A stretch of 17,834 nucleotides of DNA, from contig JACFNM010000042.1 in assembly GCA_019454915.1 (NCBI GenBank), positions 1 through 17,834 on the forward strand, in the 5' to 3' direction. Origin of the DNA: Chitinophagaceae bacterium (GTDB lineage Bacteria; Bacteroidota; Bacteroidia; Chitinophagales; Chitinophagaceae). How positions within the stretch are numbered: the stretch's first letter is position 1; every line of letters starts with the position of its first letter. Shown piece by piece: positions 1-6,592 of this stretch. The notes beneath the pieces were generated by a model. That model had not been told where the DNA came from. It saw only the letters and a program-made list of their open reading frames with translations, and did no database searches. Made by a program: the position numbers and the translations under genes.

Positions 1-3000
1 TCATGTGTTAAATCGGTCAATGCCTGTGTACCGCCACCATCTGTCAAAGCTAAGTTAACGGTATTCAACGCTAATGGACATGATGCATGGTCCAAAACCT
101 ATGATCCAAATTTCAGAGAAGATGGATTGAATGTATACGAGTGGATGTTATCCCACAAAAGAGGAGGCGTAACAGCTTCGCCCCCCGTTGCTAACGCAGG
201 AGAAAATCAAACGATTACGTTACCAACAAATAGCATTTCCCTTGATGGTACAAAGTCAACGTCGCCGTCCGGTTCTATTTCGGGCTATCTATGGTCTAAG
301 ATTTCGGGTCCGACGACAGGAACGATTACAAATGCAGGAAGTAGTAAGACCAGCGTAACGAATTTGACGGAAGGTACTTATCAGTTCCAATTGAAGGTTA
401 CAGATAATAAGGGATTGAGTTCAACAGCCGTAGTTACCATAAAAGTTAACCCTGCTCCGCTACCTCCCATAGCTAACGCCGGTAATATGCAAATCATTAC
501 CCTGCCTACGAATAGTGTAATGCTTGATGGGACAAAATCTACGGCACCCTCAGGTAGTATAGTAGCCTATCAATGGAGTAAACTTTCAGGACCTGCATCG
601 GGAACAATTGTTACTCCGGCGAATTCAACAACGTCGGTTAGTGGCTTGTCAGAAGGAGTGTATATTTTTCAATTGAAAGTAACTGATAGTAACGGGAAGA
701 CTTCAACGGCTTCCGTGAATATTTCCGTGAATGCAGCGCCCACGCCGCCAATTGCTGATGCCGGTAGCGACCAGTCTATTGATTTGCCTTCTAATAGCGT
801 GATGTTAGATGGGACTAATTCTATAGCTCCATCTGGAAATATAGTGTTATTCGAATGGAAAAAAACATCTGGTCCATCCGGAGAAGTTATTGTTTCGCCA
901 AATGGGAGTACTACTATTGTTAACGGCTTATCAATGGGTATATACGAATTCGAGTTAAGAGTTACCGATAATAATGGGATAGGTTCAGTGGCTTCGGTTA
1001 AAATTACGGTTAATTCAGCGCCGATACCACCAATAGCAAAAATAGAACCGGTGAACATAATCAGCTTACCGGATAATAGTGTAGAGCTTGATGGCAGCCT
1101 GTCATCTGCACCGGGTGATGTTATTAAAAGCTTCGCATGGAGAAAGGTTTCAGGGCCGCCTGATGGAACAATTCTAAATTCCTCGGGCGCCGTAGCAAAT
1201 GCAATAGAACTCTCAGAAGGCGTTTATAAATTTGAGTTAGAGATTATTAATAGCAAAGGTTTATCTTCTACGGCTATTATTACTGTTACGGTGAAAGCTG
1301 CCCCATTACCTCCGGTTGCGGATGCGGGTTCAGACCAGACCATTAGGCTTCCGGTTAATAGTGTAACGCTTGATGGCAGTGGGTCGTCTGCTCCATCGGG
1401 CGTCATTACCGGTTACGCATGGAGTAAGCAATCGGGACCTGCCGGAGGTGTTATATCTTCATCCGGTAATGCTATTACCACGGTGAGCAACCTTGAAGAG
1501 GGAGTGTATGTATATGAGCTGGAGATTACGGATGACAACGGCAACAGTTCGAATGCTTCGGTAAAGATAGTTGTGAAAGCTGCCCCATTACCTCCGGTTG
1601 CGGATGCGGGTTCAGACCAGACCATTAGGCTTCCGGTTAATAGTGTAACGCTTGATGGCAGTGGGTCGTCTGCTCCATCGGGCGTCATTACCGGTTACGC
1701 ATGGAGTAAGCAATCGGGACCTGCCGGAGGTGTTATATCTTCATCCGGTAATGCTATTACCACGGTGAGCAACCTTGAAGAGGGAGTGTATGTATATGAG
1801 CTGGAGATTACGGATGACAACGGCAACAGTTCGAATGCTTCGGTAAAGATAGTTGTGAAAGCCGCCCCATTACCTCCGGTTGCGGATGCGGGCGCGGACC
1901 AGACCATTACGCTTCCGGTTAATAGTGTAACGCTTGACGGAGCGGGTTCGACGGCCCCGGGTGGTTCATTAATTGCTTACGATTGGAGTAAGGTGTCTGG
2001 CCCTGGTGGCGAAGATATCGTTGATCCAAATGCAGTAATGACCACCGTTAACGATTTGAAAGCCGGGGTATATATATTTGAATTAAAAGTCACTGATGAT
2101 AATGGAAGCAGTTCTTCGAATACGGTTTCTGTTACAGTGAAAGCTGCCCCATTACCTCCGGTTGCGGATGCGGGCGCGGACCAGACCATTACGCTTCCGG
2201 TTAATAGTGTAACGCTTGACGGAGCGGGTTCGACGGCCCCGGGTGGTTCATTAATTGCTTACGATTGGAGTAAGGTGTCTGGCCCTGGTGGCGAAGATAT
2301 CGTTGATCCAAATGCAGTAATGACCACCGTTAACGATTTGAAAGCCGGGGTATATATATTTGAATTAAAAGTCACTGATGATAATGGAAGCAGTTCTTCG
2401 AATACGGTTTCTGTTACAGTGAAAGCTGCTCCGTTACCACCTGTAGCGAATGCTGGAACGAGTCAGACGCTTACCTTGCCCAACAACCGGACTATCCTGG
2501 ACGGTAGTGCTTCATCGGCATCCGGGGAGAATGTCATTCAGGATTATTATTGGAGCAAAATTTCAGGGCCTGATGAAGGTATAATAGCAGATCCAAATGC
2601 GGCGGGCACCTCTGTGACGGAACTTGTCCAGGGAGTGTATAAGTTTCAGCTGGAGATAACCGACAATCAGGGTGAGAAGGCATTTGCAACGGTTACCATT
2701 ACTGTAAATTCCGCTCCAACGCCTCCTGTGGCTGATGCAGGCAATAGTCAAACCATTACGCTGCCGGTTAACAGTGTGAAGTTGGATGGTTCAAAATCTT
2801 TTGCATCGGACGGCGCAATCGTACAGTATGAGTGGAGCATGGTCTCAGGTCCCGAAAGCGGTCATATTTTAGCGCCTTCTTCAGCGATCACCGATGTAAA
2901 TGAATTACAGGAAGGTAATTACCAGTTCCGCCTTAAAGTGACAGATGAAAAGGGAATACCGGGTTATGCGACGGTGTTTATCACCGTGAAAGCCTCTCCT

Positions 3001-3753
3001 TTACCGCCTTTGGCAGATGCCGGGACTCCTGTTGTAATAACGTTACCATCTAATTCAGTTACTTTAAGCGGAGAGGGATCAGTTGCAAATGAAGGGCAGA
3101 TAAAGAAATACGAATGGGTTAAGAAATCCGGGCCTGCGGGGGGAGTAATTAAGGATCCGGCGAGCAAGATTACTGCTGTTGATCAGCTTGTAGCGGGTAC
3201 TTACCTATTTCAGTTGAAAGTAACAGATGATAACGGGAATTCATCAGCTGCAACCGTTGCCGTTACAGTCAAACCGGCCCCACTTATTCCGCCGGTTGCC
3301 GATGCCGGAGCGGACGTATCTGTGCAATTACCGGTTGACAAAATCATCCTGGACGGTAATCAATCCTACGTGCGTGACGGAGAAATCAGTAGTTACAAAT
3401 GGGAAATGATTGAAGGGCCCGGGTCGTTAATGATTCTGAATTCAAACTCAAGTATGCCAACGATTCGCAGCTTACAGCCGGGGGTTTATAAGTTCAGATT
3501 AACGGTTGAGGATAGCAGAAGTCTGAAAGATTATGATGATGTGACTATTACGATAGTGGATGCTGCGGCAGTTTTGCCTCCTCCTGTTGCCAACGCCGGC
3601 GAATCCAGGACAATACTGCTGTCGGACGGGGAAATTTTACTAAACGGAGGATCGTCTTATGCCGAGTTTGGAAGGATAGAGAAGTATCACTGGGAGGTGG
3701 TGTCCGGACCGTCTTCACCCCTTATTGAATATAGCGAGACCGATATCGCTTGA
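1..3753 (+). CDS. Hydrolase tail plus 13 PKD-like domains, 5'-partial, ended by an in-frame TGA
   Basis: The frame is open from base 1, so the gene starts before the window. A TTG at 127 is only an internal Leu codon. Bases 1-174 encode the end of an alpha/beta-hydrolase or esterase: HDAWSKTYDP, whose His (79-81) is probably the catalytic triad His, then VYEWMLSHKR. After that come 13 PKD-like domains of about 94 residues, each opening with a PPVADAG-type motif and carrying LDG, W-K-SGP and VTDNG motifs. The domains are joined by short Pro/Ala linkers (APLPP). Domains 5-6 and 7-8 are near-identical pairs. Known biology: PKD repeats form extracellular stalks or spacers on secreted Bacteroidota enzymes. 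The frame ends at TGA 3751-3753 inside domain 13, yet the same frame continues downstream with the rest of that domain and a T9SS sorting tail. The product as written would therefore lack its export and anchoring signal. Substrate is unknown. Confidence 0.85.
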   Translation, partial: SCVKSVNACVPPPSVKAKLTVFNANGHDAWSKTYDPNFREDGLNVYEWMLSHKRGGVTASPPVANAGENQTITLPTNSISLDGTKSTSPSGSISGYLWSKISGPTTGTITNAGSSKTSVTNLTEGTYQFQLKVTDNKGLSSTAVVTIKVNPAPLPPIANAGNMQIITLPTNSVMLDGTKSTAPSGSIVAYQWSKLSGPASGTIVTPANSTTSVSGLSEGVYIFQLKVTDSNGKTSTASVNISVNAAPTPPIADAGSDQSIDLPSNSVMLDGTNSIAPSGNIVLFEWKKTSGPSGEVIVSPNGSTTIVNGLSMGIYEFELRVTDNNGIGSVASVKITVNSAPIPPIAKIEPVNIISLPDNSVELDGSLSSAPGDVIKSFAWRKVSGPPDGTILNSSGAVANAIELSEGVYKFELEIINSKGLSSTAIITVTVKAAPLPPVADAGSDQTIRLPVNSVTLDGSGSSAPSGVITGYAWSKQSGPAGGVISSSGNAITTVSNLEEGVYVYELEITDDNGNSSNASVKIVVKAAPLPPVADAGSDQTIRLPVNSVTLDGSGSSAPSGVITGYAWSKQSGPAGGVISSSGNAITTVSNLEEGVYVYELEITDDNGNSSNASVKIVVKAAPLPPVADAGADQTITLPVNSVTLDGAGSTAPGGSLIAYDWSKVSGPGGEDIVDPNAVMTTVNDLKAGVYIFELKVTDDNGSSSSNTVSVTVKAAPLPPVADAGADQTITLPVNSVTLDGAGSTAPGGSLIAYDWSKVSGPGGEDIVDPNAVMTTVNDLKAGVYIFELKVTDDNGSSSSNTVSVTVKAAPLPPVANAGTSQTLTLPNNRTILDGSASSASGENVIQDYYWSKISGPDEGIIADPNAAGTSVTELVQGVYKFQLEITDNQGEKAFATVTITVNSAPTPPVADAGNSQTITLPVNSVKLDGSKSFASDGAIVQYEWSMVSGPESGHILAPSSAITDVNELQEGNYQFRLKVTDEKGIPGYATVFITVKASPLPPLADAGTPVVITLPSNSVTLSGEGSVANEGQIKKYEWVKKSGPAGGVIKDPASKITAVDQLVAGTYLFQLKVTDDNGNSSAATVAVTVKPAPLIPPVADAGADVSVQLPVDKIILDGNQSYVRDGEISSYKWEMIEGPGSLMILNSNSSMPTIRSLQPGVYKFRLTVEDSRSLKDYDDVTITIVDAAAVLPPPVANAGESRTILLSDGEILLNGGSSYAEFGRIEKYHWEVVSGPSSPLIEYSETDIA
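1291..1854 (+). repeat. Tandem repeat A: two identical 282-bp PKD units
   Basis: Copy 1 is 1291-1572 and copy 2 is 1573-1854. By eye I found no base difference between them, and identity runs about 8 bases further at the right edge. Each unit encodes one 94-residue PKD-like domain starting at the KAAPLPPVADAGSDQT linker. Identity at synonymous sites indicates a very recent in-frame duplication or gene conversion. Other domains in the same protein are clearly diverged at DNA level. Confidence 0.93.
1855..2418 (+). repeat. Tandem repeat B: two near-identical 282-bp PKD units
   Basis: Copy 1 is 1855-2136 and copy 2 is 2137-2418. The only difference I see is C at 1863 against T at 2145, which is synonymous (GCC/GCT). 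The unit directly follows repeat A and shares its first roughly 100 bases almost exactly (linker, PVADAG, LPVNSVTLDG), then diverges. This gives an A-A-B-B array with a fixed 282-bp period. Confidence 0.92.
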
Positions 3754-4128
3754 GTTTCCGGTCTGAGTGTAGGCGAATATGTTTTTGAACTCACCGTGAC
3801 AGATAATGGAGAAAAATCGAGCCGGTCAACAGTAACAATTAGTGTTGTTAATGACATGGGGCGGCCGGATTTATCTCCTGTAGTAAGAGTATTTCCCAAT
3901 CCTGTTGCTGAAGTCGCATCAATTGAACTGCAAGGGCCGGCAAAAGGACGAACAGGCATTAACGTGTATGATATTAACGGAAAATCTGTGTATAAAACAG
4001 AGTTTATTAAGGATGGAATATACGTGAATCATCAGATAAATATGAGGAACCTGATGCGCGGCCTATACTTTATCGAAGTGATTATAGACTATCAATACAG
4101 ATCAGTTGTGAAAGTAATAAGGAATTGA
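3751..4128 (+). pseudogene. Severed C-terminus: rest of PKD domain 13 plus T9SS type A sorting domain
   Basis: This is in the same reading frame as the upstream gene. Right after the TGA the translation resumes as VSGLSVGEYVFELTVTDNG, which aligns with the second half of the other PKD domains. A C-terminal sorting domain follows: VFPNPV at about 3889-3906, then INVYDINGKSV, GLYFIEV and a basic end (VVKVIRN) at a TGA stop. This is the usual form of the roughly 80-residue type A tail recognised by the Bacteroidota type IX secretion machinery. In-frame GTG (3796) and ATG (3856) codons exist, but a free sorting domain without a signal peptide would have no obvious use. Best read as the detached end of the 1-3753 gene through a nonsense mutation or a sequencing error. 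Confidence is high for the domain and lower for it being a true pseudogene. Confidence 0.8.
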
Positions 4129-4139
4129 TTTAGATCAAT
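4124..4139. terminator. Small hairpin between convergent genes (weak terminator candidate)
   Basis: ATTGAT-TTAG-ATCAAT forms a perfect 6-bp stem with a 4-base loop. It overlaps the TGA stop of the T9SS tail and ends one base before the minus-strand HAD gene stop codon. The stem is AT-rich and has no clear T-run, so a role as a bidirectional terminator is only a suggestion. Confidence 0.25.
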
Positions 4140-4733
4140 CTACCGGAAAGGCTTATAGTATGCAATGGCGGCAAGCGATAACATAGGCTTGTCGCCATTC
4201 GAATCTCCGTAAGCGATGATCGTTTTGTAATCATTGAGATTAAAAAGCGCTTTGATTCGATTGACCTTCTCAGTGCCATTACAATTCTTTCCTGCTATTC
4301 TGCCCGTTATTTTACCATTTATTACCTCCAGTCGGGTGGCGAGGCATTTAATTTGGAGATGGTCGCACCAGCCAACAATCCAATCTTCAACCGAAGCGGA
4401 TACCACTACGACGGTTGTGCCCTCTTGCTTATACTTGTTTATTTCGCTAATTGCCGCTGGTCGTAATAAGTGAGGTAGTCTAAATTGTATGAACTCATTA
4501 CATTTTTGCTGAAACTCATGAAAAGCAAGTCCTTTAAAGAATATGGCAAGTAATTTTTCCTTAGCTGATGCATTTGAGATTATCTTCAGCTTCATGGCAA
4601 TAAGCCAGGGTAAAGACTGAATCATTCCCAGGTAGAAAGCACGCCTTCCCTTTATAAACCTTATGATCTCCGGGAGGGTATCTTTATGAGTAATCGTTCC
4701 ATCGAAATCGAAAAAAGCTATCTTGTTATTCAC
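4140..4733 (-). CDS. HAD-IB family phosphatase
   Basis: 197 residues, starting at GTG (4731-4733). All four HAD motifs are present: D9-F-D11-G-T (nucleophile and acid), SAS at 112-114, K156 in GTEK, and GDSNGDKPML at 176-185. This pattern and length fit the HAD-IB group (phosphoserine-phosphatase-like). Two hydrophobic stretches around residues 33-50 suggest cap-domain helices or membrane contact. The GTG start overlaps the TGA of the upstream SDR by four bases (GTGA), so the two are probably translationally coupled. Context suggests it removes the 5-phosphate from polyprenyl-phosphoryl-5-phosphoribose made by the UbiA enzyme of the same operon. In mycobacteria that step is assigned to a PAP2-type protein (Rv3807c). 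The substrate is inference; the family call is firm. Confidence 0.88.
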   Translation of the reverse strand: MNNKIAFFDFDGTITHKDTLPEIIRFIKGRRAFYLGMIQSLPWLIAMKLKIISNASAKEKLLAIFFKGLAFHEFQQKCNEFIQFRLPHLLRPAAISEINKYKQEGTTVVVVSASVEDWIVGWCDHLQIKCLATRLEVINGKITGRIAGKNCNGTEKVNRIKALFNLNDYKTIIAYGDSNGDKPMLSLAAIAYYKPFR

Positions 4734-5461
4734 AGTTTCATTCTTTTAAAAATTGATTCCGGTATCAATCTTATGATACACATAATCCATTTCCAGTACC
4801 ACTTTACATAAACTGTATTTTGCTTTTTTTGGAATGCTTTGTAAACGCATTGCGCAACCTCTTCGGGAGATGCGGTTAAAAGTTTAGGCAACTTAAGATG
4901 TTCGGTCATCCGGGTATTGACAAATCCCGGAAGAATCGTGATCACCGGTATTCCATTTTGGAATAATTTGTTCCTCAACCCCGAGAGATAGGCTGTAAAT
5001 CCGGCTTTCGCGCTGCCATATAAATAGTTGCTCTGCCTCCCTCTCTCTCCAGCCACGGAACTAATTCCTATTATAGTGCCTTTCTTTTTTAAAGCATAAT
5101 CTTCGGCAATGGTATTTAAAATAGTTACAGCACCTGTATAATTTGTTTGAATCGTTTTAAGCGTCTCAGACACACTTTTCGCCACATCCTCATTTTCGTT
5201 CATATAGCCGAATACGCATACACTTACATCGGGCTTAGGCTGGAGTTTGCCGTAAAAATCCGCATGAGAAAAAAAGTCTATGGCGTCGAACGTATAAAGA
5301 TCACACCGCGTACCGTACCTGATAGAAAGGTCATTTTTTAGGGTGATGAGTCGCGTGGTATCTCTTGCTGCCAGTTGTACGTCAAATTTTTTTGAAGCAA
5401 ACAATCGTGCGATAGCGGCACCGATATCTGAGGTTGCGCCAAGAATAAGAATAGTAGGCAT
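4730..5461 (-). CDS. SDR oxidoreductase, DprE2-like (decaprenylphosphoryl-2-keto-pentose reductase type)
   Basis: 243 residues. Rossmann glycine motif GATSDIG at residues 8-14, NYTGA Asn at 107, catalytic Ser in GISSVAGE (134/135) and Y148-x-x-x-K152 (YGSAK). The C-terminus after about residue 215 is a hydrophobic, aromatic and basic segment (VYVKWYWKWIMCIIRLIP), as in membrane-associated DprE2-type reductases. DprE2 reduces decaprenylphosphoryl-2-keto-erythro-pentose with NADH to give the arabinose form, after DprE1 has oxidised the ribose form. No DprE1 gene lies in this operon. Its neighbours are UbiA upstream (52-bp gap) and HAD-IB downstream (4-bp overlap). Another NAD(P)H-dependent reduction of a lipid-linked sugar is possible. 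SDR membership is certain; the DprE2 assignment rests on context and the C-terminal shape. Confidence 0.83.
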   Translation of the reverse strand: MPTILILGATSDIGAAIARLFASKKFDVQLAARDTTRLITLKNDLSIRYGTRCDLYTFDAIDFFSHADFYGKLQPKPDVSVCVFGYMNENEDVAKSVSETLKTIQTNYTGAVTILNTIAEDYALKKKGTIIGISSVAGERGRQSNYLYGSAKAGFTAYLSGLRNKLFQNGIPVITILPGFVNTRMTEHLKLPKLLTASPEEVAQCVYKAFQKKQNTVYVKWYWKWIMCIIRLIPESIFKRMKL

Positions 5462-5513
5462 AGATGAAATAGTTAATCAGAAAGTCCGGTTAGTTCTTAA
5501 AACTCAGTCAAAA

Positions 5514-6413
5514 CTATTGGAAATTACCTATATGAAGGAAACTATTGTTCTTTAAGTAAATGAGAAAATAAAAGCTAATCATCCACAACAGAATGCAAAT
5601 TTGAATAAACCGGTCTTTATAAAGGATTTTTGTAGGAGAGCCAGCATCGGCATTAACGTATATTATCTGTAAGTAGCGCATGACGCCTGCCATTACAAAA
5701 AGCCCGGTCAGATATAATCTGTTTGTACCATGCTGCATAATAACTCTTTCTGACAGCGTGTACATAAAATAAGAGACTATCATTATGGACGAGATGAGTG
5801 CCAATAGTATATTCAGGAATTCGAGCGTATAACCTTTAATTGATTTCCTCATATCATCTCCTGAGGAGATTTTTATGAGAACGTCATCACGCCTCTTTCC
5901 GGCTGCCATAAATAAGGCGAGAAGGAAAATCATTATATTGAACCAAACGGTCACTCCTATATCGGCGACACTTCCCCCCGCCCTTACTCTTAGTGGAAAG
6001 CCAACCGCAATAATAAAAATATCTAAAATGGCGATGTTTTTTAGTCCGAGAGAGTACCCGACGTTTAATAGAAAGTATATAGTCAGGATAATAAAGAATT
6101 TTTGGTTAAGCAGATAGAATGAGCTAAATCCTGCACACATCAACACCAATAAAATAATAATGACAACCCGCGTAGATGCCGCCCCTGAGGCAATCGGACG
6201 GTTCCGTTTTTCGGGATGTTTTTTGTCATCTTCTTTGTCAGCGAAGTCATTAATTATATAAATGCTGCTGGCGATACAGCAAAAAGCAATAAATCCTACG
6301 CCGACGTTGAGCAGTACTCCCCAGTCAAAAATTTCTCCGGCAAAAAATAATGGTAAGAATAGAAAGAGGTTTTTTGCCCAGTCTTTTGGTCGAAGTAATT
6401 TAAAATAAATCAC
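5514..6413 (-). CDS. UbiA-family polyprenyl-phosphate phosphoribosyltransferase (DPPR synthase-like, Rv3806c type)
   Basis: 299 residues with about eight to nine hydrophobic helices. The first Asp-rich motif is NDFADKEDDKKHPEKRNRP (residues 55-73). Its D-x-x-D plus KHPxKRxRPIASG form is the signature of the phosphoribosyl-transferring branch of UbiA rather than of quinone or heme prenyltransferases. The second motif region is YSLGLK (120-125), D131 and GFPLRVRAGG (138-147). Known reaction of the family: PRPP plus polyprenyl phosphate gives polyprenyl-phosphoryl-5-phosphoribose and pyrophosphate at the inner membrane. It is first in a three-gene minus-strand operon with the SDR and the HAD-IB phosphatase. 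A good Bacteroidota promoter lies 35-65 bases upstream. Short polyprenyl length and actual acceptor are not visible from sequence. Confidence 0.87.
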   Translation of the reverse strand: MIYFKLLRPKDWAKNLFLFLPLFFAGEIFDWGVLLNVGVGFIAFCCIASSIYIINDFADKEDDKKHPEKRNRPIASGAASTRVVIIILLVLMCAGFSSFYLLNQKFFIILTIYFLLNVGYSLGLKNIAILDIFIIAVGFPLRVRAGGSVADIGVTVWFNIMIFLLALFMAAGKRRDDVLIKISSGDDMRKSIKGYTLEFLNILLALISSIMIVSYFMYTLSERVIMQHGTNRLYLTGLFVMAGVMRYLQIIYVNADAGSPTKILYKDRFIQICILLWMISFYFLIYLKNNSFLHIGNFQ

Positions 6414-6447
6414 AACAGAAAATGAATAAAAGGATGATAGTAAAATT

Positions 6448-6477
6448 CAAATTAATGTATAAAGATAATACTTACAA
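6448..6477 (-). promoter_or_regulatory. Promoter candidate for the UbiA-SDR-HAD operon
   Basis: Read on the minus strand: TTG (6477-6475), 19-base spacer, then TTAATTTG (6455-6448). This matches the Bacteroidota TTTG-N19-21-TANNTTTG consensus with one mismatch in the -7 box. It would give a leader of about 30 bases before the ATG at 6413. Confidence 0.45.
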
Positions 6478-6496
6478 TAACGAAATGGTTAATCCG

Positions 6497-6515
6497 TTAT
6501 TTTGTAACAAAATAA
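6497..6515. promoter_or_regulatory. Perfect 19-nt palindrome in the divergent UbiA/glycosyltransferase intergenic region
   Basis: TTATTTTGT-A-ACAAAATAA has 9-base arms around a single central base. It lies 20 bases upstream of the putative -33 box of the UbiA operon and 77 bases before the start of the divergent gene at 6593. Position and symmetry fit an operator for a dimeric regulator acting on both genes. The arms contain ATTTTGT/ACAAAAT, also found upstream of phnA. The region is AT-rich, so chance must be considered. Confidence 0.4.
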
Positions 6516-6592
6516 TATTGTTTATTTGTCTTTTGTTTTTGGCATTATAATTTTTTTGTATTGCTAACAGGAATCTATATTAATAGACCATT

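Noticed and set aside
669..2189. Several long minus-strand open frames under the PKD array
   Set aside because: They repeat with the 282-bp period of the sense gene, encode no recognisable domain, and are mirror images of a well-supported plus-strand protein.
1291..2418. Direct repeats resembling a CRISPR or satellite array
   Set aside because: The units are 282 bp, contiguous, in frame and encode PKD domains; there are no short repeats with unique spacers.
3751..3753. UGA recoding or selenocysteine at the internal stop
   Set aside because: TGA is used as an ordinary stop elsewhere in the window, the position is not cysteine-like in sister domains, and I see no selenocysteine hairpin. A point mutation or read error is simpler.
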